Source: JAUIAI01 sp050633665
Lineage (GTDB): Bacteria; Pseudomonadota; Gammaproteobacteria; Burkholderiales; Burkholderiaceae_E
Assembly: GCA_050633665.1 (NCBI GenBank)
Contig: JBOEGY010000005.1
Location: forward strand, 277,196 to 341,195
Reading direction: 5' to 3'
Length of the DNA stretch: 64,000 nt
Shown: positions 25,752 to 35,505 of the stretch, piece by piece
Position numbering within the stretch: the stretch's first letter is position 1
Layout of the letters: each line of letters opens with the position of its first letter
Translations under genes and position numbers: made by a program
The notes under the pieces: model-generated
What the model saw: the letters and a program-made list of their open reading frames with translations, nothing else
The model's database searches: none
Told to the model about the DNA's origin: nothing

Positions 25752-26324
25752 ATGAGTAACACCGAAGTATCAGTCGTCGTCGCCTTTCATTCCGGTTACG
25801 GCCATACGCTAAAAATTGCCGAGGCGATCGTTGCCGGCGCTGACGCGACCGACGGGGTAAGCGCCTCATTGCTGGATGTTTCCGCTATTGACGAGGCCGG
25901 CTGGGAGCGTCTGAATCAGGCGCGGGCGATAGTTCTGGGTTCTCCCACTTACATGGGCGGGCCAAGCGGCGCGTTCAAGACATTTGCCGATGAGTCCTCG
26001 AAAATCTGGTTCACTCAGGGCTGGAAAAACAAGATTGCCGGGGGCTTTACCTGCTCCGGCGCAATGAGCGGCGACAAGTATGCAACCCTGATGTATTTTT
26101 CGACCCTGGCGGCCCAGCATGGCATGGTCTGGGTTGGCCTGGGCATGATGCCTGGCGGCGACCCGGGCGACCCGGATACGATCAACCGGCTCGGCTCTTA
26201 CCTCGGTCTGATGGCGCAAGCTGATAACGTGCCGCCGGAACAAAGCCCGCCGGCCGGGGATGTCGAAACCGGTCGTTTATACGGCGAGCGGCTGGCATTG
26301 GCGGCATTGGGCCGCCTGGTCTGA
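25752..26324 (+). CDS. Flavodoxin-fold NAD(P)H:quinone oxidoreductase-like protein
   Basis: A 190-residue flavodoxin-fold protein of the WrbA/NADPH-dependent FMN reductase type: the N-terminal FHSGYGHTLKIAEAI phosphate loop, SPTYMGGPSGAFKTF and the FTCSGAMSGDKYATL block. It should bind FMN and reduce quinones with NAD(P)H. The frame opens at 25731, but AAAGGAG at 25737-25743 and the ATG at 25752 define the start. It is probably cotranscribed with pirin. Confidence 0.85.
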   Translation: MSNTEVSVVVAFHSGYGHTLKIAEAIVAGADATDGVSASLLDVSAIDEAGWERLNQARAIVLGSPTYMGGPSGAFKTFADESSKIWFTQGWKNKIAGGFTCSGAMSGDKYATLMYFSTLAAQHGMVWVGLGMMPGGDPGDPDTINRLGSYLGLMAQADNVPPEQSPPAGDVETGRLYGERLALAALGRLV

Positions 26325-26397
26325 ACACCGGCCGGTGATGGGCGGCTGACAGGTAGAATAGAAGGCCGTCTTCAAACAACGAGAGCCGTCCGGGCCG

Positions 26398-29300
26398 ATG
26401 CCTGATAACCCGCAGTCTGAGTCGCCCGTCGCCCCGCCGGAAGCAGACCCCCAGTTCGTGCCGCAGTTCGTTCATTTGCGGGTCCATTCCGAGTACTCGG
26501 TGATTGACTCCATTGTTCGGCACAAGAAACTTGTAGCGACTGCGGCTGCCGACCAGCAGCCGGCAATCGCAGTGACCGATCTCGGCAATTTGTTCGGATG
26601 GGTCAAGTTCTACCGGGCGGCACGACGGGCCGGCATCAAACCGATTTGCGGTGCCGATTGCTGGATCAGCAACCATGAAGACCGGGACCGACCCTTCCGG
26701 ATTCTCCTGCTGGCTCGAAACACCGCCGGTTATCTACGCATTTGTGAGCTGCTCTCGCAAGCCTGGCTGGATAACGAATGGCGGGGCCGTGCCGAAATTG
26801 ATCCGGCCTGGTTTGATCAAGACGGTGCCGACAACAGCGGCCTGATCGTTTTGTCGGGCGCTGCCGCCGGTGACGTCGGACAGGCTTTGCTCGCCGGCCG
26901 GGATAGTCATGCCGAGCAACTGGCCCTGCAATGGGAGGCTCGTTTTCCGGGGGCTTATTACCTGGAGTTGCAGCGCGCCGATCATCCCGAAGATGAAGAT
27001 CATGTGCGGGCCGCCGCGACGCTGGCCAGCCGGATCGGTTTGCCGGTCGTGGCCACCCATCCAGTGCAGTTTTTGAAGCCTGATGAGTTCCGGGCCCATG
27101 AAGCCCGGGTATGCATTGCCAACGGCGAGATTCTCGCCAACAAACGGCGACCCAAACGCTTTACGCCGGCGCAATACATGCTCTCCCAGGCCGAGATGGC
27201 GGAGCGCTTTGCGGACCTGCCCGCCGCACTGGCGAATTCAATTGAGATTGCCCGTCGCTGCAGTTTGCCGATGACGCTGGACCAGCCTCAGTTGCCAGAT
27301 TTCCCCACGCCTGACGGGGTGAGTATCGATCAGTTCATGGTCAGCTCCGCCGAGCAGGGTTTACGTGAGCGAATGGCGGTCTTGTTCCCGGATGAAGCCG
27401 AGCGTGAGGCGGTGCGTGAGCAATACGAACACCGCTTACACCACGAGTGCGAAACCATCGTCGAGATGGGTTTTCCAGGCTACTTCCTGATTGTGGCGGA
27501 CTTCATAAACTGGGCCAAGGAGAACGGCGTGCCGGTTGGACCGGGCCGGGGCTCCGGAGCCGGCTCTCTGGTCGCTTATGCGATGGGAATTACTGACCTC
27601 GATCCCATTCCATATGCTTTGCTTTTCGAGCGATTCCTGAACCCCGAGCGGGTCTCCATGCCTGACTTCGATATCGATTTCTGTCAGGACAAACGCTACA
27701 TGGTCATCGATTATGTGCGTGAGCGTTATGGTGCCCAGGCTGTTTCACAGATCGTCACGTTTGGAACGATGGCCTCGAAGGCGGTGATCCGGGATACCGG
27801 ACGCGTACTTGATATGGGCTACAACTTCTGCGATCAGTTATCCAAGTTGATTCCGGTTGTCCAGAACAAGCCCTTGTCGCTGGCCAAGGCTCGCGAAGCC
27901 GAGCCTCAACTGGCTGACCGTGAAGCCAAGGAAGACGAAGTTCGCGGTTTGCTGGCACTGGCCGAGCCGCTCGAGGATCTGATCCGAAACGTTGGGATGC
28001 ATGCCGGCGGTGTCTTGATCGCGCCAGGCCGCCTGACTGACTTCACGCCGCTTTATCAGGCACCTGGTGCCGAGTCAGGCGTGGTCAGCCAATACGACAA
28101 AGACGATGTTGAATCAGTCGGTCTGGTGAAATTTGACTTCCTGGGCCTGCGTAACCTGACAATTATTCAGTACGCGGTTGATTCCATTAACGAGCGTCAC
28201 CCGGATCTCAACCTTGATCTGAACAAGCTCGAGTTTAACGACCCGGCTGCTTATCAGATTCTGCGCGACGCCAACACCACTGCGGTTTTCCAGGTGGAAA
28301 GTGACGGGATGAAGAAGCTTCTGAAGAAGCTTGCGCCTGACCGCTTTGAAGACATTATTGCTGTGCTGGCGCTCTATCGTCCGGGTCCGTTGGGGTCGGG
28401 TATGGTCGACGATTTCATTCTGCGCAAGAAAGGCCAGCAGGCGATTGATTATTTTCACCCGGACCTGACCCAGAGCCTGGAGCCGACTTACGGCGTGATT
28501 GTGTATCAGGAACAGGTGATGCAGATTGCGCAGATCATCGGCGGGTATACGCTGGGCGGCGCCGACCTGCTGCGCCGGGCCATGGGTAAGAAAAAAGCCG
28601 AAGAGATGGCCAAGCACCGGGATATCTTTGTCGCCGGCGCGCTCAAGAACAACTACGAGGAAGCACTCGCCAATCAGCTGTTTGACCTGATGGCCATGTT
28701 TGCCGAGTATGGTTTTAACAAGTCGCACACCGCAGCCTATGCCGTGCTGACTTATCAGACTGCCTGGCTTAAAGCCCATTATCCGGCCGAGTTCTTTGCG
28801 GGCACGCTTTCCTCGGACATGAACGATACCGAGAAGGTCCGTCTGTTCGTTCATGACGCCAAGGAAAATTCGGTCGAAATCCTGCCGCCGGACATCAACG
28901 CATCGGCCTGGTCGTTTACTGCGGTGGGCGACAAAACCGTCCGTTACGGCCTCGGCGCGGTTAAAGGCGCTGGCGAAGCAGCGATCGCCAATGCCGTGCA
29001 GGAAAGAGCCGCCAGCGGGCCTTTTCGCGATTTGTTCGATTTTTGCCGGCGAGTTGATAGGCGCATGGTTAACAAGCGCTCTCTGGAGGCATTGATCCGG
29101 GCCGGTGCTTTTGATCTGCTCGAAGACAACCGTGCCCGCCTGCTGGCGAATGTCGGGCCGGCAATGGAAATGGCCGAGGTGGCCGCCCAGTCGGTTAACC
29201 AGGTCAGTCTTTTCGGGGGCGAAGAAGAAACCGGCGCGGATGCACCAGTCTGGCGTGATGTTCCGCCATTCACCGAGCGCCAGCGTCTGCAGGAAGAAAA

Positions 29301-29910
29301 ATCGGCGCTGGGCTTTTTCCTGTCGGGCCACTTGTTTCATGGCTACGCAACCGAGGTCCGGCGGTTTGCCTCAACCCGCTTGAGCCATCTTAATGCCCAG
29401 TCGCAGACGTTGTTGCTAACCGGTATCGTGACCGACACCCGGGTGCAAAACACCCGGCGCGGCAAAATGGTTTTCGTCACGATTGATGATGCGACTGGCA
29501 GCGCTGATATTGCGATCTACAACGAGTTGTATGAGCAATACAAACGAATTATCCGCGAGGACGAGCTGCTGGTGATCTCGGCAAAAGTCTCGCGCGACGA
29601 CTATTCTGGCGGTTTGCGGATCGTGGCTGAAAAAGTCCTGGATCTGGCTGCGGCCAGGCATGAATTTGCCCGCCGTCTGCGGGTCAGCCTGAACGGTAAC
29701 GCCTGCAGCAAGCAACTGCGCGAGCATATTCAGCCCTATGTGGCGACCGAAGAGCAGCCCGGTTGTCCGGTTGAAATCGAATACCAGACCGGCAGTGCGG
29801 CCTGTCGGGTTCGGCTCGCCCCCGAATGGCGTTTGCGCGTAGACGACAATCTGCTGCTCAATTTGCGCGGCTGGCTGGATAATGCCAGTGTGGAAATTGA
29901 CTATGGCTGA
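26398..29910 (+). CDS. dnaE: DNA polymerase III subunit alpha
   Basis: The replicative polymerase. The 1170-residue protein has the N-terminal PHP domain (VHLRVHSEYSVIDSI), the catalytic palm with PGRGSGAGSLVAYAMGITDLDP and the aspartates in MPDFDIDFC, the fingers, the KMGYKFNKSH-like EYGFNKSHTAAYAVLTYQTAWLK block, a helix-hairpin-helix region and a C-terminal OB fold. Length is normal. Its stop overlaps the next gene by 8 bp. In many gammaproteobacteria dnaE is next to accA; here an LPS cluster follows. Confidence 0.98.
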   Translation: MPDNPQSESPVAPPEADPQFVPQFVHLRVHSEYSVIDSIVRHKKLVATAAADQQPAIAVTDLGNLFGWVKFYRAARRAGIKPICGADCWISNHEDRDRPFRILLLARNTAGYLRICELLSQAWLDNEWRGRAEIDPAWFDQDGADNSGLIVLSGAAAGDVGQALLAGRDSHAEQLALQWEARFPGAYYLELQRADHPEDEDHVRAAATLASRIGLPVVATHPVQFLKPDEFRAHEARVCIANGEILANKRRPKRFTPAQYMLSQAEMAERFADLPAALANSIEIARRCSLPMTLDQPQLPDFPTPDGVSIDQFMVSSAEQGLRERMAVLFPDEAEREAVREQYEHRLHHECETIVEMGFPGYFLIVADFINWAKENGVPVGPGRGSGAGSLVAYAMGITDLDPIPYALLFERFLNPERVSMPDFDIDFCQDKRYMVIDYVRERYGAQAVSQIVTFGTMASKAVIRDTGRVLDMGYNFCDQLSKLIPVVQNKPLSLAKAREAEPQLADREAKEDEVRGLLALAEPLEDLIRNVGMHAGGVLIAPGRLTDFTPLYQAPGAESGVVSQYDKDDVESVGLVKFDFLGLRNLTIIQYAVDSINERHPDLNLDLNKLEFNDPAAYQILRDANTTAVFQVESDGMKKLLKKLAPDRFEDIIAVLALYRPGPLGSGMVDDFILRKKGQQAIDYFHPDLTQSLEPTYGVIVYQEQVMQIAQIIGGYTLGGADLLRRAMGKKKAEEMAKHRDIFVAGALKNNYEEALANQLFDLMAMFAEYGFNKSHTAAYAVLTYQTAWLKAHYPAEFFAGTLSSDMNDTEKVRLFVHDAKENSVEILPPDINASAWSFTAVGDKTVRYGLGAVKGAGEAAIANAVQERAASGPFRDLFDFCRRVDRRMVNKRSLEALIRAGAFDLLEDNRARLLANVGPAMEMAEVAAQSVNQVSLFGGEEETGADAPVWRDVPPFTERQRLQEEKSALGFFLSGHLFHGYATEVRRFASTRLSHLNAQSQTLLLTGIVTDTRVQNTRRGKMVFVTIDDATGSADIAIYNELYEQYKRIIREDELLVISAKVSRDDYSGGLRIVAEKVLDLAAARHEFARRLRVSLNGNACSKQLREHIQPYVATEEQPGCPVEIEYQTGSAACRVRLAPEWRLRVDDNLLLNLRGWLDNASVEIDYG

Positions 29911-30805
29911 TCAGCCTTCGACTTCGCCCATCCGCCTGAGTGGGTTCACGTTCTTGCGAGATGCCGAACGACTGGGTTACCCGTTTGAGCAGAGTATTCG
30001 CTCGGTGCTTCCTATTTGTGACGAATTCATCGTTGCGCTGGGGCAGGGCGAGGACGCAACCCGCGAGCGCCTGGTCGCCATGCAAGAGCCCAAAATACGC
30101 ATTATCGATACGGTCTGGAATGAATCGATGCGTAGCCGCGGATTTGTCTATGGGCAACAGAAAATGATTGCCCATTACTGCTGCAACGGTCAGTGGGCCT
30201 TCTACCTGGAAGGTGACGAAGTCATTCACGAGAAAGACCTTCCTGCGATCAGCAAAGCGCTTGATGATTACGCAGACGACACCCGGGTAGAAGCTTTTGC
30301 GTTTCATTACCATCATTTCTTCGGTAGTCACCGCTGGCTGGCGACCGGCCCGGGCTGGTATCGAACCGCCGTGCGGATCATCCGCAATACCTGTCGCGCC
30401 TATTCTCCTGACGGCTTGTTCTTTGCGGTGAGCGACCGCGGTAACAAGCGCTTGCGCTATCCGAATGCCGTGGTGCTGGATGAGCGCATTTATCACTATG
30501 GTCACGTTCGGCCGGCCCGTCTGATGCGTGAGAAACTCGCCGCGGTTGGCAAATACTGGAACGACCAGCATCAGTTTGATCGCTATCGCATTGATCCTCG
30601 CTTCTTGCAGGCTTATGACTCAAGCCACCCTGCGGTGATGACTGACTGGTTGCAGGAAAATGCTGATGACACCTTCCAGCCTGATCAGACCCACGAGCCG
30701 ACCCGTCGTGAGCGTCGTCTACTAATGAAAAAGAAACTGGAATCCCTGTTCGGTCTGGACCTGAGCCGACGACACTATCAGCGTGTCCGGGTAAATCTTT
30801 CATGA
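29903..30805 (+). CDS. Glycosyltransferase family 2-like protein (LPS/core cluster)
   Basis: A 300-residue cytosolic protein with a GT-A-like nucleotide-sugar fold. It starts with RLSGFTFLRDAERLGYP, has an acidic YLEGDEVIHE motif in place of DxD near residue 105, and later a long basic C-terminal end. The sugar and acceptor cannot be told from sequence. It overlaps dnaE by 8 bp and the msbA start by 4 bp, so it belongs to the cluster 29903-35448 that builds and exports lipid-linked saccharide. Confidence 0.72.
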   Translation: MADQPSTSPIRLSGFTFLRDAERLGYPFEQSIRSVLPICDEFIVALGQGEDATRERLVAMQEPKIRIIDTVWNESMRSRGFVYGQQKMIAHYCCNGQWAFYLEGDEVIHEKDLPAISKALDDYADDTRVEAFAFHYHHFFGSHRWLATGPGWYRTAVRIIRNTCRAYSPDGLFFAVSDRGNKRLRYPNAVVLDERIYHYGHVRPARLMREKLAAVGKYWNDQHQFDRYRIDPRFLQAYDSSHPAVMTDWLQENADDTFQPDQTHEPTRRERRLLMKKKLESLFGLDLSRRHYQRVRVNLS

Positions 30806-32562
30806 AGGCGAGTTGGGCGGTTTATCGGCGCCTGCTGGCGCATACCTTGCCCTATAAGGCCGGGTTCGTTCTGGCGCTTGTCGGCATGATCATCGCTGCG
30901 GCCACCGAGCCTCTTTTCCCGGCGTTGATGAAACCCTTACTCGATGACGGTTTCGTTAATCAGGGGGGTATCCCGATCTGGGTTGTGCCGACCGCTCTGA
31001 TTGGTATCTTCGTGGTGCGCGGTATTGCCACTTTTGGCAGCAATTACGCGCTTGCCTGGGTGGCAAACAAGGTGTTGATTGATCTGCGCCGCAAAATGTT
31101 CATGCACATGTTGCGCTTGCCGTCCGATGAGTTCGAACGCGAAGCGTCTGGTCTGCTGATCTCGAAAATTGTATTTGAGGTCACGAATGTGACCGGCGCG
31201 GCAACCCGTACCCTGACCGTGCTGGTCAAGGATTCACTGGTTGTGATTGGCTTGCTGAGCTGGTTGCTCTACCTGAACTGGAAACTGACACTGGTCGCCT
31301 TGTTTCTGATTCCGGCGACGGCTTTCATAATCAGTATCTATAGCAAGCGTATGCGGGTGTTGTCGCGTCGAAACCTTGAGTACACCGGCGAGTTGACCCG
31401 GGTGGTTGAAGAGGCGGTGCACGGATACAAAGTGGTCAAGATTTTCGGTGGCTACGCGCAAGAAGGCCGTCTGTTTGAAAAAACCGCCGAAAAACTGCGT
31501 GGATTTGCCATGCGGATGACCGTCGCCGGTAGTGCGACTGTCCCGATTACCCAGTTGTGTGCCGCGATTGCAGTTTCCGTCGTGGTCACAATTGCGTTGG
31601 TGCAATCCATGAACGGACAGACCAGCGTCGGCGGTTTCGTCTCGTTTATTACGGCGATGCTGATGTTGTTGGCACCCCTCAAGCATCTGGCTGATGTCAA
31701 TGCTGAATTGCAGCGCGGTCTGGCCGCGGCCGAAGCGGTATTCAAGTTGCTCGACAAGCAGTCTGAAATGGATACCGGCACCCAGACGATGGGTCGCTCC
31801 AAAGGCGCAGTTCAATTTGAGTCGGTCAGTTTCCGTTATCGCGAAGCTGAAACCGATGCGTTGCGTAATATTGATCTGACGATCGGTGCCGGCGAAGTCG
31901 TGGCGCTGGTCGGGCCGTCCGGCGCGGGCAAGAGTTCGCTGATCAATCTGCTGCCTCGCCTTGTGCACCCTACCGGTGGACGCATCCTGCTGGACGGCAT
32001 TCCGATCAACGATATTGTGCTTGATGATGTTCGCGAGCAGTTTGGCCTGGTGAGTCAGGATGTCGTGTTGTTTAACGACTCGGTACGCGGCAACGTGGCC
32101 TTTGGTGCCGATAGTTTTGACGATGAGCAGGTCTGGGCTGCATTGCGGGGCGCCGCTCTCGAAGAGCATGTTCGCAGCTTGCCTGGCGGACTCGATCATG
32201 AAATCGGCGAGCGCGGCACCAAGTTTTCGGGCGGGCAGCGTCAACGCATGGCGATCGCCAGGGCATTACTCAAAGACCCTCCGATTCTGTTACTCGACGA
32301 GGCGACCTCGGCGCTGGATTCACGCACCGAGCGTGATGTCCAGCTTGCTCTGGAGCGAATTATGGCCAACCGGACGACGTTGGTTATTGCGCACCGCCTG
32401 TCCACCATCGAAAGGGCTGACCGGATCGCCGTGATGGATCACGGACGCATCGTGGAAATGGGAACCCACCCTGAGTTACTGGCCAAAGGCGGTATTTACG
32501 CCAGCCTGCATAAGCTTCAGTTCACCACGACAGAGCAGGCTACTGATTCGTCAACCTCATGA
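30802..32562 (+). CDS. msbA: Lipid A export ATP-binding/permease protein MsbA
   Basis: MsbA flips core-lipid A across the inner membrane. The 586-residue half-transporter has six membrane helices in the first about 310 residues and an ABC domain with Walker A (GPSGAGKSS), the signature (FSGGQRQR), Walker B (ILLLDEATSALD) and the switch His (IAHRLST). Both ends overlap their neighbours by ATGA. The surrounding glycosyltransferases and ligase fit an LPS role, although other lipid-exporting ABC transporters have the same architecture. Confidence 0.9.
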   Translation: MKASWAVYRRLLAHTLPYKAGFVLALVGMIIAAATEPLFPALMKPLLDDGFVNQGGIPIWVVPTALIGIFVVRGIATFGSNYALAWVANKVLIDLRRKMFMHMLRLPSDEFEREASGLLISKIVFEVTNVTGAATRTLTVLVKDSLVVIGLLSWLLYLNWKLTLVALFLIPATAFIISIYSKRMRVLSRRNLEYTGELTRVVEEAVHGYKVVKIFGGYAQEGRLFEKTAEKLRGFAMRMTVAGSATVPITQLCAAIAVSVVVTIALVQSMNGQTSVGGFVSFITAMLMLLAPLKHLADVNAELQRGLAAAEAVFKLLDKQSEMDTGTQTMGRSKGAVQFESVSFRYREAETDALRNIDLTIGAGEVVALVGPSGAGKSSLINLLPRLVHPTGGRILLDGIPINDIVLDDVREQFGLVSQDVVLFNDSVRGNVAFGADSFDDEQVWAALRGAALEEHVRSLPGGLDHEIGERGTKFSGGQRQRMAIARALLKDPPILLLDEATSALDSRTERDVQLALERIMANRTTLVIAHRLSTIERADRIAVMDHGRIVEMGTHPELLAKGGIYASLHKLQFTTTEQATDSSTS

Positions 32563-33374
32563 TGCGTGTGTCGGTTCTTGTTTCCACTTTTAATCGCCCG
32601 CGTGCACTTGCCCGGGTGCTTGATGCGCTGGCCAGCCAGACTGTCGCGCCGTTAGAGGTGGTGGTAGCCGATGATGGCTCGCAGCCAGAAACTGCGGCGC
32701 TCGTCGAACAGGTAAAACAACATTTTCCCGTGCCGTTGATTCATGCCTGGCAGGAAGATCACGGCTTTCGACTTTCGGCTGTTCGAAACCTGGCCGTCTC
32801 CCGTAGCAGTGGAGACTGGTTGCATTTCCTTGACGGCGACTGTGTCGCCCAGACCTCTCTGGTTGAAAGAGTGTGCGAGCTGGCCGAGCCAGGCTGGATG
32901 CTGGCTGGTGACCGGATGCTCTTATCGGAGCAATTTACTGCGCAAGTCGAAGCCGATGCACTGCCGATTCATCGATGGTCGCGCGGGCAATGGAAATCGT
33001 GTCGGCAACAGGGCGGAGTCAACCGGCTACATCCGTTGAATTTCTGGCCTTACAAACTTGGTCGTGCCTGGCGCCAGCGTGACTGGAAATCGTTCCGGTC
33101 GGCCAATGTCGGGCTGATGCGGGAAGATTTTGTACGAGTCAATGGGTTTGAAGCTGAAATGGAAGGCTGGGGGCTGGAAGATTCGGAGTTTGCCGTGCGC
33201 GCGATTAACGCGGGGCTGCGAATTCGGTCCGGCCGGTGGGCTCTTGGTGTGTTCCATCTATGGCATCGCGAGCAATCGCGCGAGGCGGTCGAAAAGAACA
33301 AACAAATATTCCAGTATGCGATCAGCAGTGGCAAGACCCGGGCAAACATCGGACTGGCCGAGGTTGGGCATTGA
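32559..33374 (+). CDS. Family 2 glycosyltransferase
   Basis: A 271-residue GT-A enzyme: SVLVSTFNRPRALARVLDAL at the N-terminus, the VVADDGS motif, the DxD-like FLDGDC, and the acceptor-side GWGLEDSEFAVRAINAG pattern (ED catalytic base) typical of GT2 enzymes such as chondroitin polymerase-like and LPS transferases. The gene starts ATGATG, overlapping msbA by 4 bp, and its stop overlaps the next start (TTGA). Donor sugar is unknown. Confidence 0.88.
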   Translation: MMRVSVLVSTFNRPRALARVLDALASQTVAPLEVVVADDGSQPETAALVEQVKQHFPVPLIHAWQEDHGFRLSAVRNLAVSRSSGDWLHFLDGDCVAQTSLVERVCELAEPGWMLAGDRMLLSEQFTAQVEADALPIHRWSRGQWKSCRQQGGVNRLHPLNFWPYKLGRAWRQRDWKSFRSANVGLMREDFVRVNGFEAEMEGWGLEDSEFAVRAINAGLRIRSGRWALGVFHLWHREQSREAVEKNKQIFQYAISSGKTRANIGLAEVGH

Positions 33375-34660
33375 AGGCAATCGGCGGTTCGGACTGGGGA
33401 CCTCTGGCGGACTGGCCGCGTTCGGTCTGCGCGCTTATGTTGATGGTGCTTCCACTGATGGTCTATGCCACTCAGAAGTGGACCGGGTTGGTCGGAGTCG
33501 CCTGGTTGATCTTCAGTATGTTCGTCTGGCGGCGGGCCACCGCGCGCCGTCCGGCCGGTCAGACCCTGGGCAATATCGGCGCGATAGGTCTGGCGCTGTT
33601 TCCGATACTTGTGATGGTGATTATCTTCACCCTGGACGGAAAAGGCGCCAATCTGGACAACCCCAGCCGGTTTTTGTTGTTGTTGCCGGTGGCCGTCGTG
33701 ATCGCCGGGCTGGGGCCATCGCCCAGGTACTGGTTCGTCGCACATGCAATAGGCGGTTTTGCTGGCGGATGTTTTGCGCTTTATCCTTTTCTGGCGGGTG
33801 ATTCAGCGCTTGCCACCGGGATGCTCGATAATCCGAACAAGTTTGCCTATGTCACCGCCAGTTCTGCGCTGGCATGTCTGGCCGCTTTCGAATTGCACAA
33901 ATCCGAGCGTCCGCCAGCCTGGTTGTTGGCCAGCGGCGGCATGATGGCGACGGTAGGTTTGCTGCTCAGTGGCACACGCGGAGCCTGGCTGGCGTTTGCC
34001 GCAGCACTTGGCGGATGGTTCTTGCTGAGTCAGTCGATACGATGGCGAACCCGTCTCGGAGTGTTGGCGGTTGTGGTGTTTGGTGCCATAATTTTTGCCA
34101 CTCTCGAGGGCAAGGTGGTGCAACAGCGCTGGGAGAAAACCACCGTTGAATTGCAACGGTATTTCGCCGGGGACTGGGAAGAAAGCTCCATCGGTGAGCG
34201 GTTTGAGCTCTGGCGCGGAGCGATCATCATGATCAAACAAGAGCCGCTGACCGGGATTGGGTTGAATAACTACAACCCGGGGTTGCGCCAACTGGTTTCG
34301 CAGGGAATTCTCGATCCGCAAATTGCCCACCATGGCCATGCCCACAATGAGTTGTTAATGTGGTGGGCAACCGGCGGGATCCTGGGGCTGATCGGAGTTA
34401 CGGCGGCCCTGCTAGGGCCGCTGATTTATTTTGTCCGGCGGGTTTCGCAGGCCTCGCGGGTGGCGGCAGCTTCGGGCGAGAGTGCATCCTCCCCGACCAA
34501 CCGCCGGTATCGAGCCTGTGCGGTTGCCGGCAGTTTACTGACCACCCTGACATTTATTTTCAGCCTTTTTGATCCAATCTTTTATGTGCAGTTTGCCACC
34601 ATCTGTTACGCGCTTGCGGTGGTTACCTTGATGGGGCTGACGGAAGCGTCAAGAAAATGA
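33371..34660 (+). CDS. O-antigen ligase family protein (WaaL/Wzy-like)
   Basis: A 429-residue integral membrane protein with about eleven hydrophobic helices and the large periplasmic loop bearing the Wzy_C-type features SGTRGAWLAF, GERFELWRGAI and GIGLNNY ... HGHAHNELLMWWATGGI. It should attach polymer to core-lipid A or polymerise repeat units. The frame is open from 33236, but TTG 33371 overlaps the preceding stop by 4 bp and removes an unrelated extension, so I start there. It is inside the LPS cluster between two GT2 genes. Confidence 0.86.
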   Translation: MKAIGGSDWGPLADWPRSVCALMLMVLPLMVYATQKWTGLVGVAWLIFSMFVWRRATARRPAGQTLGNIGAIGLALFPILVMVIIFTLDGKGANLDNPSRFLLLLPVAVVIAGLGPSPRYWFVAHAIGGFAGGCFALYPFLAGDSALATGMLDNPNKFAYVTASSALACLAAFELHKSERPPAWLLASGGMMATVGLLLSGTRGAWLAFAAALGGWFLLSQSIRWRTRLGVLAVVVFGAIIFATLEGKVVQQRWEKTTVELQRYFAGDWEESSIGERFELWRGAIIMIKQEPLTGIGLNNYNPGLRQLVSQGILDPQIAHHGHAHNELLMWWATGGILGLIGVTAALLGPLIYFVRRVSQASRVAAASGESASSPTNRRYRACAVAGSLLTTLTFIFSLFDPIFYVQFATICYALAVVTLMGLTEASRK

Positions 34661-35448
34661 CTACCGATCCCTTCAAGCCCGGTTTGTCGGTCGTCATGAT
34701 TACCAAGAATGAAGCGGGTCGGATTGCACGCTGTCTTGACAGCGTATCGTTCGCCGACGAAATCATACTGCTCGACGGCGCCAGCGAAGATGATACGGTC
34801 GAGCAGGCGCGCCGGTTTGGCGCCAGAGTCGAGGTCGATCCGGTCTGGCCCGGATTTGGTCGGCAGAAAAACCGGGTGTTGGCGATGGCCACCCATGAAT
34901 GGGTCTTGTCACTGGATGCAGATGAGGCTCTGACGCCGGAGCTTAAAATGTCGATTCAGGAAGTTGTTGCCGGCATGGCGCCGGGCGCTGGCAACGGTCA
35001 GTCTTTCAATGGCTTCTGGATTAACCGGCGTTCCTGTTTTGCCGGCCGTCCGCTGCGCTTCGGTGACTGGTCTTCTGACAAAGTGCTCCGCCTGATCCGC
35101 AATGGCTCGGCCAGTTTTTCTGACGTGCCAGTGCATGAACAACTGATTTGTGAAGCACCGACTTCGCGCCTGAGTGGCCTGTTAATGCACTACACCCTGG
35201 ACTCTATGGCCGAGGCGCGTGTGAAGGCGTATCGCTACGCCGAAGCCGCTGCCCCGCGAGTCGCGAGCAAGGGCAAAGGCGGCATGGTGTCCGCCTGGTT
35301 GCACGCCAGCTGGACGTTTGTTCGCGGTGTGTTTCTACGCGGCGGCCTGCTTGATGGCCGATATGGCGTGATGCTTGGATGGGCAAATGCCTACGGTACC
35401 TGGCTGCGGTACCGTATGGCTGGTGAACTCAGGCGGGCAAAGCATTGA
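34657..35448 (+). CDS. LPS core glycosyltransferase, WaaE/KdtX-like
   Basis: A 263-residue GT2 enzyme close in layout to WaaE/KdtX/LgtF: LSVVMITKNEAGRIARCLDSV, DEIILLDGASEDDTVE, GFGRQKNRVLAMATHEWVLSLDADE and the C-terminal AWLHASWTFVRGVFLRGG...GWANAYGT block. This family adds beta-glucose to heptose I in the LPS core; the exact linkage is inference. It overlaps the ligase by ATGA and closes the cluster. Confidence 0.88.
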   Translation: MTTDPFKPGLSVVMITKNEAGRIARCLDSVSFADEIILLDGASEDDTVEQARRFGARVEVDPVWPGFGRQKNRVLAMATHEWVLSLDADEALTPELKMSIQEVVAGMAPGAGNGQSFNGFWINRRSCFAGRPLRFGDWSSDKVLRLIRNGSASFSDVPVHEQLICEAPTSRLSGLLMHYTLDSMAEARVKAYRYAEAAAPRVASKGKGGMVSAWLHASWTFVRGVFLRGGLLDGRYGVMLGWANAYGTWLRYRMAGELRRAKH

Positions 35449-35505
35449 GCGTCAGCAAGGCCTGTTAAGCTCGCGACTTAACCGACTCAATGCAGGATGC
35501 AGTTT

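Noticed and set aside
28114..29340. 408-codon minus-strand open frame inside dnaE
   Set aside because: Shadow frame in GC-rich DNA; dnaE is intact on the other strand.
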